Assembly (NCBI GenBank): GCA_024426085.1
Contig: CP087974.1
Coordinates: 3,240,001-3,304,000 of the forward strand
Source: Rhizobium sp. RCAM05350
Lineage (GTDB): Bacteria > Pseudomonadota > Alphaproteobacteria > Rhizobiales > Rhizobiaceae
Direction of reading: 5' to 3'
DNA: 64,000 nucleotides
This document shows, one piece after another, positions 9,832-19,600 of this stretch (positions are counted from its first letter, which is position 1; the number at the start of each line of letters is the position of its first letter). Below the pieces are notes generated by a model. The model was not told the origin of the DNA. It did no database searches and saw only the letters and a program-made list of their open reading frames with translations. The position numbers and the translations under genes were made by a program.

Positions 9832-10788
9832 TCACGCTGCAACGAACCGGTAGCCGGTGCCCTTGCGTTCGGCATAGCCGATGCCGGGGTAGGTCCAGTG
9901 GTAGCCGAGCAGCTTGATACGGTCGGCGGCTGCACGGTCCATCAGGGCCTGGCGATTCTTGATCGCCACATCCTGCAACGTGTCGAAGCCAAATTTCCAG
10001 TTGGGATGCTCGAAGGAGACGATCCGGTTGGTGGCGGCGTCGGCCGAGATGATCATGCCGCCGCTGCCGGCAAGCTCAAGCGAAATATGGCCGGGCGTGT
10101 GGCCTTCGGTGTCGAGCACCCGCATGCCGGTGACGATATCGTCACCATCCTTGACCAGTTTCACCCGGTCCTTGACGGCGAAGAGGTCACGCTGGGCGCC
10201 GCGGGCAAAACTGTGCAGGACCTTCGGCATCTTCGTTTCGAAGTCCGGGTCGGTCCAGAAGACCCATTCCTTCTCGGAGACGAAATATTCGGCATTCGGA
10301 AAACGCAAGGTGCCGTCTTCCATCAGCGTGCCGCCGGTATGATCCGGATGCGCATGGGTGAAGACGACCTTGGTGACATCGTTCGGGTTGATGCCGGTGA
10401 TGTCAAAATTCTTGCCGAACATGCCGGCTGTCGCCTGGAAATTCGTACCCGAGCCGACATCGACGACGATGATGTCCTTGCCGGTGCGGATGACCGGAAT
10501 GTTGGCTGGCATCGGCGCACTATCCGCGTTGCCACCAAGGCGTTTCAGGATGTCGGCGCGCTCAGCCGGCGTTGCTTCCGGCATGATGATATCGGCGGGC
10601 AGGGTGAAATAGCCGTCGCTGAGAACGGTGATGTCGAAATCGCCCTGGGTGATGCGGTGGGTCTCTGTTGCAAACATGGTTTTTGGCCAGAATGGGAGGG
10701 TGGCAAGAGCCGCACCAAGCGCCAGGAACTGGCGGCGGCTTGTTTCGGTCTTGGTGACGGTCTCGGTGGCAACGACTGCGCGGGTCAT
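9832..10788 (-). CDS. MBL-fold metallohydrolase, Tat-exported
   Basis: An intact 318-residue protein. Residues about 17-40 form a twin-arginine signal (SRRQFLALGAALATLPFW), so it is probably exported folded with its metals. The metal-binding block THAHPDHTGG is the HxHxDH signature; LDTEGHTPGH provides another metal His and ISADA the bridging Asp. Related proteins include quorum-quenching lactonases and arylsulfatase-like enzymes, but substrate cannot be read from sequence. It follows the alpha/beta hydrolase gene on the same strand with an 80-base gap, so the two may form an operon. Confidence 0.85.
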   Translation of the reverse strand: MTRAVVATETVTKTETSRRQFLALGAALATLPFWPKTMFATETHRITQGDFDITVLSDGYFTLPADIIMPEATPAERADILKRLGGNADSAPMPANIPVIRTGKDIIVVDVGSGTNFQATAGMFGKNFDITGINPNDVTKVVFTHAHPDHTGGTLMEDGTLRFPNAEYFVSEKEWVFWTDPDFETKMPKVLHSFARGAQRDLFAVKDRVKLVKDGDDIVTGMRVLDTEGHTPGHISLELAGSGGMIISADAATNRIVSFEHPNWKFGFDTLQDVAIKNRQALMDRAAADRIKLLGYHWTYPGIGYAERKGTGYRFVAA

Positions 10789-10868
10789 GGCAAACTCCAG
10801 TGTGGCGTGGGTTGAAGGGGCAAGGCGGTTCCGGCACCGCGGGAGGAGGCAGTGCCGGAAGCTCGGCA

Positions 10869-11702
10869 TCACGACCGGGCGAACTCGAGCAGGTCGGCGT
10901 TGAGCTGCTCCTTGTGCGTGTCGGTGATGCCGTGCGGGGCGCCGGCATAGACCTTGAGGATGGCGTGCGGCACCAGCTTCTTCGAGGCGCGGCCGGCGGC
11001 ATCGATCGGCACGATCTGGTCGTCGTCGCCATGGATGATGATCGTCGGCACGTCGAACTTCTTCAGGTCTTCGGTGAAGTCGGTCTGCGAAAAGGCGACG
11101 ATCGAGTCGTAGGTGTTCTTGTGGCCACCCATCATGCCCTGCAGCCAGAAGCTGTCGATCATGCCTTGGGAGGCGACGGCGCCGGGCCGGTTGAAGCCGA
11201 AGAATGGGCCTGATGCGATATCCCTGTAAAGCTTCGAACGGTCGACGACGCTTGCCGCCTGGATGCCGTCGAAGACGTCCTTCGGCAGACCGAGCGGATT
11301 GGCATCGGTCTTGACCATCAGCGGCGGCACGGCGGAGATGAGGCCGGCCTTGGCGATGCGGCTCGTGCCATGGCGGCCGATGTAACGGGTGATTTCGCCG
11401 CCGCCGGTGGAAAAGCCGGCAAGGAAAATGTCCTTCAGGTCCAGCTGCTCGATCAGGTCGGAGAGGTCGTCGGCATAGTGGTCCATGTCGTTGCCATCCC
11501 AAGGCTGAGACGAGCGGCCATGGCCGCGGCGGTCATGGGTGATGACGCGAAAACCATTGTTGGCGAGGTGGAAGGCCTGCGCTTCCCAGCTATCTGAAGA
11601 CAGCGGCCAGCCATGGCTGAGGATGACGACCTTGCCGTCCTTCGGACCCCAGTCCTTGTAGTAGATTTCGACGCCGTCACGGGTGATGATCCTGCTTGTC
11701 AT
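10869..11702 (-). CDS. Alpha/beta hydrolase, non-heme chloroperoxidase/esterase type
   Basis: A 277-residue intact protein starting MTSRIITRDGVEIYYKDWG. It shows the alpha/beta-hydrolase blocks in order: oxyanion HGWPLSSDSW, HDRRGHGRSSQ, nucleophile elbow GFSTGGGE (Ser in G-x-S-x-G), acid loop HGDDDQIVPIDAAG and catalytic His in GAPHGITDTHKE. The whole layout matches cofactor-free haloperoxidases/perhydrolases; the physiological substrate is probably an ester or lactone. It is divergent from the GlxA-type regulator at 11858, which may control it together with the metallohydrolase downstream. Confidence 0.88.
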   Translation of the reverse strand: MTSRIITRDGVEIYYKDWGPKDGKVVILSHGWPLSSDSWEAQAFHLANNGFRVITHDRRGHGRSSQPWDGNDMDHYADDLSDLIEQLDLKDIFLAGFSTGGGEITRYIGRHGTSRIAKAGLISAVPPLMVKTDANPLGLPKDVFDGIQAASVVDRSKLYRDIASGPFFGFNRPGAVASQGMIDSFWLQGMMGGHKNTYDSIVAFSQTDFTEDLKKFDVPTIIIHGDDDQIVPIDAAGRASKKLVPHAILKVYAGAPHGITDTHKEQLNADLLEFARS

Positions 11703-11857
11703 GGTCTTGTTCCCTTTGGTTCTATCCGGTTGTTTTTCCTCGATGGGGGCTCCGTTTCGGTGTTTCCGTTTCCGCCGCCCGTCTTGTTGCTTTGATACCA
11801 AGCGGGGCCTAAACTCGGGATTGGCGAAACTGACATTAAGCGGGGCGGAACTGACAA

Positions 11858-12857
11858 ATGGCGCTTGGTGAACCAGCAGAGATCGGCATCGTCATCTATC
11901 CGGAGGCCCAGGCGCGGCGATCCACGGGCTGACGGACCTTTTCACGTGGCCAACCTGATGAGCGAGGAGCAGGGTGGCCGGGTGCCGGCGCGCATCCGCG
12001 TCAGCCACTGGCAGCTGTCGGAGGATGGCCGCGAGGTGACGAAAGTGTTCGACAGCCATCCAGGACCGAACAGGGGGCCAGTCGCCTTGATCCTGCCGCC
12101 GAGCCTCACCAACCTGCCGGTCGGCAAGCGCATGGGTGTCCTGCCGGAGTGGATCAGGACCCAGCACGCGGCGGGAACGACGATCTGCTCGATTTGCGGC
12201 GGCGCCTATCTGCTGGCAGAATCCGGATTGCTGGATGGACGTCTGGCAACGACCCACTGGAGCCATTCCGACCAGATTTCAAGCAAGTTTCCTGGTATCA
12301 AGGTCGATGTCAGCAAGCTGATCATCGATGACGGCGACATCATTACCGCAGGCGCGATGATGGCCTGGATCGATCTGGGGCTGAAACTGACGGCGCGCTT
12401 CATGAGCCCGAGTATCCAGCTCGCCACAGCCCGCTTCATGCTGGTTGATCCGGCTGGGCGTGAACAGACGTTCTACAGCACCTTTGCACCGAAGCTGCAC
12501 CATGGCGACGAGGCTGTGCTCAAAATCCAGCATTGGCTGCAGGCGCATCAGACGGAAAAGATAACGTTGGAGATGATGGCGGAGCGCGCGGGGCTCGGCG
12601 AGCGCACCTTCCTACGTCGTTTCCAGAAGGCGACCGGCATCAACCCGACGGAATATTGCCAGCAGCTGAGGATCGCCAAGGCGCGGGAACTCTTGGAGAT
12701 TTCCAGCATCAAGGTCGAGCAGATCGCCTGGCAGATCGGTTACGAGGATCCTGGTGCGTTCCGCAAGATCTTCCGCAAGCTGCTCGGCCTGTCACCGGGC
12801 GAATACCGGCGCCGCTTCTTCGTCGGCGAGGATGCGCCGGACACGGCTGTCGCCTAA
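11858..12857 (+). CDS. GlxA-family AraC-type regulator (DJ-1/PfpI domain plus HTH), two frameshifts near the N-terminus
   Basis: The N-terminal ~190 residues are a DJ-1/PfpI-like sensor domain with the Cys motif TTICSICGGAYLLAE; the C-terminal ~100 residues are an AraC helix-turn-helix (MAERAGLGERTFLRRFQKATG, then VEQIAWQIGYEDPGAFRKIF). The true N-terminus starts at ATG 11858 (MALGEPAEIGIVIYPEAQ). A lost G near 11913 and a lost C near 11940 move it into the main frame, giving AIHGLTDLFHVANLM. Such regulators usually activate adjacent or divergent genes, here the hydrolase/metallohydrolase pair. Confidence 0.88.
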
Positions 12858-12861
12858 ACGC

Positions 12862-12884
12862 AAAAAAAGCGGCCGGAGCCGCTC
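12862..12884 (-). terminator. Terminator of cheW
   Basis: AGCGGC pairs with GCCGCT around a 4-base loop. Read on the minus strand it is followed by seven T, 28 bases after the cheW stop. It lies directly after the plus-strand regulator stop, where only CTTT follows, so it is weaker in that direction. Confidence 0.75.
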
Positions 12885-12911
12885 TTTGGTGGAATAGTGG
12901 ATGGGTTGCGA

Positions 12912-13391
12912 TCAGGCCGCCACGTCGTCCAGTTCGCGCTCCTTGAACATGCGGGCAAGGTTGAGGAAGCAGATCATGCCGGTTTCGTTGGCGATGATGC
13001 CTTCCGCATAGCTCTTGTCGAAGGATGTGGTGATTTCCGGAACCGGCTGAACCTGGTCGCCACGGACGGTCAGGATGTCGGAAACGCGATCGACGACGAG
13101 GCCGATGACCATGTTGTGCACTTCAGCAACGACGATGGCGCTACGCTCGTTGGCGACCGTGCTCTTCATGCCGAGCTTGTGGGCAAGGTCGATGATCGGG
13201 ATGACGGTGCCGCGCAGGTTCATCACGCCGAGAACGTCGGCCGGCGAATGCGGGATCGGGGTGGAGGGCGCCCAGCCGCGAATTTCGCGGATCGTCGTGG
13301 TCTTCACGCAGAACTCCTGATCATGGAGGCGGAAGGCGATGATCTCGAGCGTTTCGTGACCGAAGGTACCTGTAGAGAGTGTGTTGTTCAT
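12912..13391 (-). CDS. cheW: Chemotaxis adaptor protein CheW
   Basis: An intact 159-residue CheW. It couples methyl-accepting chemoreceptors to the CheA kinase. The typical blocks are present: IIAFRLHDQEFCVKTTTIREIRGW, PADVLGVMNLRGTVIPIIDL and GLVVDRVSDILTV. ATG 13391 is chosen over a TTG one codon upstream. It stands alone rather than in a che operon, as extra cheW copies often do in rhizobia, and it has its own terminator. Confidence 0.93.
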   Translation of the reverse strand: MNNTLSTGTFGHETLEIIAFRLHDQEFCVKTTTIREIRGWAPSTPIPHSPADVLGVMNLRGTVIPIIDLAHKLGMKSTVANERSAIVVAEVHNMVIGLVVDRVSDILTVRGDQVQPVPEITTSFDKSYAEGIIANETGMICFLNLARMFKERELDDVAA

Positions 13392-13514
13392 CAAAATTCT
13401 TTCCAGCTATCCCGCGCGGCTCCTCGCCGCTTTTCGCTATCTATTTTCCATCTTGGCAGAGGCTGGTTAACATCTTTCAAATTTGATCGCGGTTCTTTGC
13501 CTATTTGCGGAGAC

Positions 13515-13541
13515 GAAAATACCCGGCTTGAGACCGGGTAT
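13515..13541 (-). terminator. Terminator of rocD
   Basis: ATACCCGG and CCGGGTAT pair around a short loop. On the minus strand the stem is followed by TTTT, about 50 bases downstream of the rocD stop. Confidence 0.8.
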
Positions 13542-13588
13542 CTGCATGTCATCGGCTGCCTGCGTCCACGGCGACGCGAGGTCACGGA

Positions 13589-14795
13589 TCAGTTCGACGT
13601 CAGAACGCCTGCGAACTGCTCGACGGCCCAATCGACCTGATCGGCGGTGATGACCAGCGGTGGGGCGATGCGGATCGTATCGCCGTGGGTGTCCTTGGCG
13701 AGGATGCCGCGTTCCTTCAGCGCTTCGCAATATTTGCAGGCGCCGCCGGCCTCCGGTACCAGTTCGACAGCCAGCATCAGGCCGCGGCCACGGACGTCCT
13801 TGATGATGTTGGAGCGGATGTCCTTGAGGCCCGCCTGGAAACGCTCACCCATCCGGGCGGAATTGCCGATCATGTCTTCTTCCGTCAGGGCCTTTAGCGA
13901 GGCGCGGGCAATGGCGCAGGCAAGCGGGTTGCCGCCGAAGGTCGAACCGTGCTGGCCGGGCTTCAAGACGCCGAGCACTTCGGAGTTGGAGAGCACCGCC
14001 GAGACCGGATAGAAGCCGCCTGATAGTGCCTTGCCGATCAGTGTCACGTCGGCTTCGATGCCTTCGTGCTCTTCGGCCAGCAGCTTGCCGGTGCGACCAA
14101 GGCCGGTCTGGATCTCGTCGAGGATCAGCGTGATGCCGTGCTTGGAGCAGAGCGCGCGAACTTCCGGGAAATAGCCCTGTGGCGGGATCATCACGCCGGC
14201 TTCGCCCTGAATCGGTCTGATCAGGAAGGCGACGGTATTCTCGTTGATCGCGGCGCGGAAGGCTTCGATATCGCCGAAGGGCACGACCTTGAACCCTGGC
14301 GCAAAGGGACCGAAGCCGGAGCGGGCATCCGGGTCAGTCGAGAAGCCGACAATGCCCATGGTGCGGCCATGGAAGTTGTTGGAGCAGACGATGATCTCGG
14401 CCTTGTTCTCCGCAACGCCCTTGACCTCGTAGCCCCATTTGCGCACCGCCTTGACGGCGGTCTCGACGGCTTCGGCGCCGGAGTTCATCGGCAGGATCTT
14501 GTGGCTGCCGGTCAGCGCTGCCAGTTCCTCGTAGAAATGGGCGAGCTGGTCATTGCGGAAGGCGCGCGAGGTCAGCGTCAGCTTCTGCGCTTGCTCGACC
14601 ATCGCCGCCAGGATTTTCGGGTGGCAATGGCCCTGGTTGATCGGCGGAATAGGCCGACAGGCAGTCGAGGTAACGGTTGCCGTCGAGGTCCCAGACATAG
14701 ACGCCTTCACCGCGCGACAGCACGACGTCGATCGGCTTGTAGTTATGCGCGCCCAGCCGGTATTCGGTTTCGATCAGTGCGTTGGTCGTATTCAT
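13589..14795 (-). CDS. rocD: Ornithine--oxo-acid transaminase, frameshifted
   Basis: RocD converts ornithine and a 2-oxo acid to glutamate semialdehyde and an amino acid, with PLP. The reconstructed protein starts MNTTNALIETEYRLGAHNYK and continues through LDCLSAYSA; the frame then changes near 14645 into INQGHCHPKILAAMVEQAQ. Class III aminotransferase features follow: MNSGAEAVETAVK (phosphate contact), ILDEIQTGLGRTG (Asp contacting the PLP ring) and TLIGKALSGGFYPVSAV with the PLP lysine. About 400 residues, as expected. It lies 28 bases after rocF on the same strand, forming an arginine-catabolic operon. Confidence 0.93.
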
Positions 14796-14823
14796 GGTTC
14801 CTCCAGTGGCTTTTGTTATCGGC

Positions 14824-15760
14824 TCAGGCGCTGCGGGTCGGGCGATCGAGGATGCGGCGGCCGAACAGGCTTGCCGTCAGTCTCGACGAGAATACGGGCG
14901 CTCTTGCCGCGGTCGTCGAGGAAGGGGTTGAGTTCCACAAGGTCGAGCGAGGAGACGAGGCCGCTGTCGCAGAGCATTTCCATAATCAGGTGCGCTTCGC
15001 GGAACGTCGCGCCGCCGGGAACCGTGGTGCCGACGCCAGGCGCCAGTTCCGGGTCGAGAAAGTCGACGTCGAGGCTGACATGCAGCAGACCGTTGGCGGC
15101 TTTGATCGTGGCGATGATCTCATGCATGATATGGGCCATGCCGGTCTCGTCGATGGCGCGCATGTCGTAGACATTGACGCCATGCTCGGCGATTTCCTCG
15201 CGCTCGCGGTCATCGACGGAGCGGATGCCGACCTGGAAGACGTTCTTCGGATCGACCATCGGGCGTTTCTTGTCGAGGATCGGTGCGAATTCCGCCTGGC
15301 CGCAGAAGAACGCCACCGGCATGCCATGCATGTTGCCTGAGGGCGATGTCGCCGGCGAATTGAAGTCGGCATGGGCATCGAGCCAGAGCACGAAGAGCGG
15401 ACGGTTCTGTTCGGCGGCATAGCGCGCCATGCCGGAAACCGAGCCCATCGACAGGGCATGATCGCCGCCGAGAATCAGCGGGAACTTGCCGGCGCGGGCA
15501 GCCTGATGCACCGATTCGTCCAGCGCGCGGGCGATGGCGGCGACGATCTGCAGATTGTTGGCTTTCGGATGGTTGGCAAGGTCACGGGCAGGCAAGGGCT
15601 TCAGGTCGCCTTCGTCCGTGACGCTGTGGCCGAGACCGGCAAGAATAGTATCAAGACCTGCGATGCGAAGTGCCGCCGGCCCCATTGCAGCGCCTCTGCG
15701 CCCGGAGCCTTCTTCGAGAGGTGCGCCGATCAGCGCGATGTTTTTGTTGGATTCAGCCAT
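14824..15760 (-). CDS. rocF: Arginase, frameshifted at the extreme C-terminus
   Basis: Arginase hydrolyses arginine to ornithine and urea with a binuclear Mn centre. All metal-binding blocks are visible: GGDHALSMG, WLDAHADFNS and SLDVDFLDP. The start at 15760 gives MAESNKNIALIGAPLEEGSGR. Near 14870 the frame shifts; the true end reads SLFGRRILDRPTRSA with stop at 14824-14826 instead of the longer run-on frame. It is the first gene of a rocF-rocD operon, divergent from an Lrp-type regulator. Confidence 0.93.
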
Positions 15761-15829
15761 GGTCTTCCCCCGCAAGTTCGCGTGATGCCGGTTTGCCCGG
15801 TTTGTGCGCGATTATACGGTATTGTTCGT

Positions 15830-15860
15830 TGGCAAATAGATGGAAAACTGGCAAATAGAT
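15830..15860. promoter_or_regulatory. Direct repeat in the rocF/Lrp divergent promoter
   Basis: The 12-mer TGGCAAATAGAT occurs twice, at 15830-15841 and 15849-15860, 19 bases apart from start to start (nearly two helical turns). It lies between the divergent arginase and Lrp-family regulator genes, which makes it a good candidate binding site for that regulator. Direct repeats in helical phase fit the oligomeric binding of Lrp/AsnC proteins. Confidence 0.6.
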
Positions 15861-15898
15861 CGCAATAATTGACACTATGAGAAGTGCGGATAGACAAA

Positions 15899-16340
15899 AT
15901 GATAAGTCTCGACGATCTCGACCATTCCCTGATCAGTGCGTTGCGTCACAATGCCCGCACACCCGTTTCAGCCCTTGCTGCCACAACAGGTGCGTCGCGC
16001 GACCGTTGCTGCCCGTATCGACCGGCTGGTCGCATCCGGGACGATTGCCGCGTTCACCATCCGCACCGGGGCCGAGCTTTCGGGCAGCGGCGTGCGCGCC
16101 ATCGTCATGATTGAAATCCACGGCAAGATGGCCGATCGCGTCGCCATGCAGCTGCGGGGCCTGCCGCAGGTGCGCGCTCTTCATTCGACCAACGGTCGCT
16201 GGGATTTCATTGCCGAGCTGGAAGACAAGGATCTCGGCACATTCGACGAGACACTGCGGCTGATCCGGCTAATCGACGGGATCAACTTGACGGAGACAAA
16301 CATCCTCTTGAAGACCAGCAAGATTTCGGCTGCGGTTTAA
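15899..16340 (+). CDS. Lrp/AsnC-family transcriptional regulator of arginine catabolism, frameshifted
   Basis: The protein starts MISLDDLDHSLISALRHNART; its helix-turn-helix (VSALAATTGASRATVAARIDRLV) is restored by removing one extra base near 16000. The remainder is the RAM/AsnC effector domain, with GRWDFIAELEDKDLGTFDETL and IDGINLTETNILL. About 146 residues, normal for Lrp/AsnC. Its position opposite rocF, and the roles of similar regulators, point to arginine- or ornithine-responsive control of rocF-rocD; this is inference. Confidence 0.87.
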
Positions 16341-16400
16341 AAAATGAAAAGTCAATTCGGTGTCTGTACTTCAAGAAAAACAAAACGGAGTTAAGGGGTT

Positions 16401-16688
16401 ATGAGAGAATACATTTTGGCGCTTGGCGCCTGGGGACCCTTGATTGCCATAGCGATCCTTCATGTGCTGATGACTGCTGTTTGCAGTGTTAGAGGAGAGA
16501 AAAGACCTTACAAACTCTCGCTCAAGCAAGGTACGACCATCGCAACAGCTATCTCCATATGTTTGATCATCGGCACCTTCGTGAACTTTTGGCTAGGTGT
16601 CTTCTTCATGATCGCCATTGCCGTGTTTTCGATTCAAAAAGGGATGCTGTCGATAAGTTTTTCGATAGTTAGCTGTCCTCAATTCTAA
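16401..16688 (+). CDS. Small membrane protein of unknown function
   Basis: A 95-residue frame with two or three hydrophobic segments (about residues 5-28, 45-65 and 66-82) and a basic loop (RGEKRPYKLSLKQ). GGAG and AAGGGG lie upstream of the ATG. Its codon use is clearly richer in A/T at third positions than the neighbours, which may mean recent acquisition. I do not recognise a family. The last residues after KGMLSISF may be altered by an indel. Confidence 0.5.
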   Translation: MREYILALGAWGPLIAIAILHVLMTAVCSVRGEKRPYKLSLKQGTTIATAISICLIIGTFVNFWLGVFFMIAIAVFSIQKGMLSISFSIVSCPQF

Positions 16689-16698
16689 AATAATCTCT

Positions 16699-19600
16699 TC
16701 AATATTCCTTCTCATAGAAGATCCTGCCGCCAGCGCCGCTGGCGCCGGCCTCACCCGCGCAGCTTGACGCCGCGACCGACGTCGAGGTTGATGATTGCCT
16801 TGCCGCCGCCGGCCTCCGCGCCGGATTGAAGCTCGAGATAGGTCCGGTCGTTGAGATATTTGCCGGCCGTAACCGTGGCGCCGCCGGTTGCGTCGGTGGA
16901 GACGTCGAGGTCATCGACGCCGAGCTTGTTGCGCAGGCCGCTGAGCAGCGAGTTCGAACCGCCGCCGGCCAGTTCGCTGACGGCGCTGGCCAACTGGGCG
17001 ATCTGCAGGGCAGAAAGATTGGACAGCGACCGGTTGAAGATCAGCTGCGCCAGGATTTCGTCCTGCGGCAGAGCAGGCGACGACGAGAACGTAATGGCTG
17101 GATTGTTGGCAGGGCCTGCCACGTTGACGGTAATCGTTGTCGCCCCGGCGCTGGAGGTCGCGTCGAGATCGAGGGTGGGTACGAGATTGCCGCCGAAGCT
17201 GATCGTGCCATCGGCGAAGTCGAGACGCTTGCCGAGAATTTCGAGCCGGCCGCGCTGCATCTCGAAACCGCCGGATACTGCCGGTTCGGCTGCCGTTCCG
17301 CGGATCGTCAGGTCGCCGCCAAGCTCGGCATCGATGCCGCGTCCGCGGACAAACAGTTTGCTGGGCGCGCTGACCGCCAGATCGAAGGCAATGCCGCCGT
17401 TCTTGCTGCTGCCACCGCTGACCGTATCCTTGCGGACATCCGCCTGCATCTGCTTGACCTTGGCCGGGGCGTTCTTGTGCTTGATGTTGATCTCGGACAG
17501 CGAAGCCGGCAGCTTTTCCGGAATGGTGATGGCGGCCTTGCGGATCGTGACCTTGCCGCCCAGCACCGGCGTTGCGGTTAGCGAGCCTTTGAGGGTCATC
17601 GCGCCGTCGACGCTGGCGGTAAACAGGCTGCCATCGACATAGGTCGCATTGGCAAGACGGATGGCAAGGTCGGCCGGGAAGCCGGAGCCGGGCGCGATGC
17701 CGACCGTGCCGGTAACATCGAGCGTGCCGCCGCTGGCAAGCTTGCCGGAGAGTTTCTGGATGTTCGCCTGCTTGCCATCCAGCGCTACATTGGCGGCAAG
17801 GTCGGTGATCGCAAGATTGCGGCGAACATCGACGAAACGGGCGCCGGAGATGGAGATCGTGCCGGTTACCTGCGGCGCTGTTGCAGCCCCTTTGATGGAG
17901 AGATCGACATTGGCACTGCCGGTCAGGGTGAAGCCCTGCTGCGCCAGAAGCCCGGCCGCCAGGCCGAAGGGCAGATTGCCCGACAGTTTCATGTCGATCG
18001 GCTTGTTGCCGGCAATACCGACCTTGCCGTTGGCCTTGAAGGCAAGTCCGCCCGCGCCGTTGATTGTGCTGTCGAGGCTCACGCTATTATTGGCAAACTG
18101 GCCTTTTGCAGCGATGTCGAGGGCGCCGACGCCGGCGGATTTGGCCTGTGCCACGGCGGCGTTTGCCCAGCGCAGATCGTAAGCCACGACGGGCGCTGCC
18201 GCAGTTCCGGTGACGTCGACCTTGCCGCTGATGGCGCCGTCGGCGCCCAGAGAGGGCACGAATGTGTTGGCGAGGCTTGCCGGTATCGCGTTGAGGGCGA
18301 CATCGAGGTTCAGCTTTTCCCCAGCCGAGCCGGTCACCGCGACCGTGCCGCCGGAGGCGCTCGATTGTCAGTTTCTGCAGGCTGACCGTGCCGTTTTCGA
18401 TGATAATCGTCGTCGGTGCCGACAGCTTCACCGGGATTTTTCGTGGGGCTGCAGAGAACGACGCCAGATTGACGGTCGTCTTGCCATTCGCCGTTTCGAT
18501 ATCAGCGCGCAGGTTGAGTGGCGCTCCGTCATACTGGCCGTCCAACCTCACATCGGTCTTTCCTGCCTGCTGGGTGAAGTCGAGCTTCAGGCCGTTGACG
18601 CGGTTTTGACCTTGCGAGAATGCCTCGACGGAGAGATTGCCCTTGATCGCCAGTGCCTTGAGGTCGGCGATGGTGATGTCGGCCACCGGCTTGGTAATGA
18701 CGAGATCGCCACGCCTGATGCCGGAACCGCTGGCTTTCAGCACAATCGAGGTCTTGCCGCCGTCACTGTTGATCGAGGCCGATCCTGCGATGTCGCCCGA
18801 AGCCTTTTCGCCCGCCATGGCCGCGAGCAGGCCGACATCGGGGAATGTGAAGTCGATATTGCCCTGCGGCAGGAAGTCGGTGGTGAACTGGATCTTGCCA
18901 TTCAGTCTGTTGTCGCCAACCTGGATCTGAAGAACCGGAAGGCTGGTGCGGCCTTCCTCAGAGACAAGGTCCGCATTGACATTGATAGCCTGGCCGCCAA
19001 GCGCGCCGGTGGCCTTGATCTTTGCCTGCGGGTTTTTCGGGTTGGCGGTTGCATCGGCGGTCAGCTGGAGATCGCTCAGCGTGCGGCCGGCCAGCGTTGC
19101 GCCGCTGGAGGTGACTTCGGCCTTGATGCCGAGATTGTCGAGCGGGCCGGTGGCATCGACCTTGAAGTCGGCGATACCGCTGGCATCGGCCAGCACCTTG
19201 CCGAGATCAGGCAGCGTGCCGGTGACGGCCGCTGTCAGGGTTCCTTCCTTGAGGCCGACGGAGCCTGCAGCCTGGATCGTACCGGAACCGACGGCCAGTC
19301 TGCTGATATCAACCGCGCCATCCGCGGCGGTGGTCACCATGCCGGACAATGTGACCGGCGTGTCGAACTTCGGAGAAAGGGACGTTGGCAGGCCGGCTGG
19401 AAGCACCGACAGGTTGAAGCCGGCATTCAGCGTCTTTGCGGCAATCTCGAACGAGCCGTCAACGGTGCCGCCCAGATTGTTGCTGTCTATGGTGACAGGG
19501 TCGAAGCCGATCCGGTCCGGAGAAACGTCGAGAACAGTTTCGACCTTCATCGGTCCCTTGACCAGCCTGTCGAGGTCGGCGCTTGTCAGTTGCGTGTTGC

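Noticed and set aside
9832..11502. A 556-residue minus-strand frame covering both the metallohydrolase and part of the alpha/beta hydrolase region
   Set aside because: Its N-terminal half is low-complexity Arg/Pro-rich sequence from the wrong frame of the hydrolase gene; the real metallohydrolase starts at 10788 with a Tat signal.
14066..15340. 424-residue plus-strand frame across rocD and rocF
   Set aside because: It is antisense to two conserved enzymes and spans their intergenic gap without any recognised domain.
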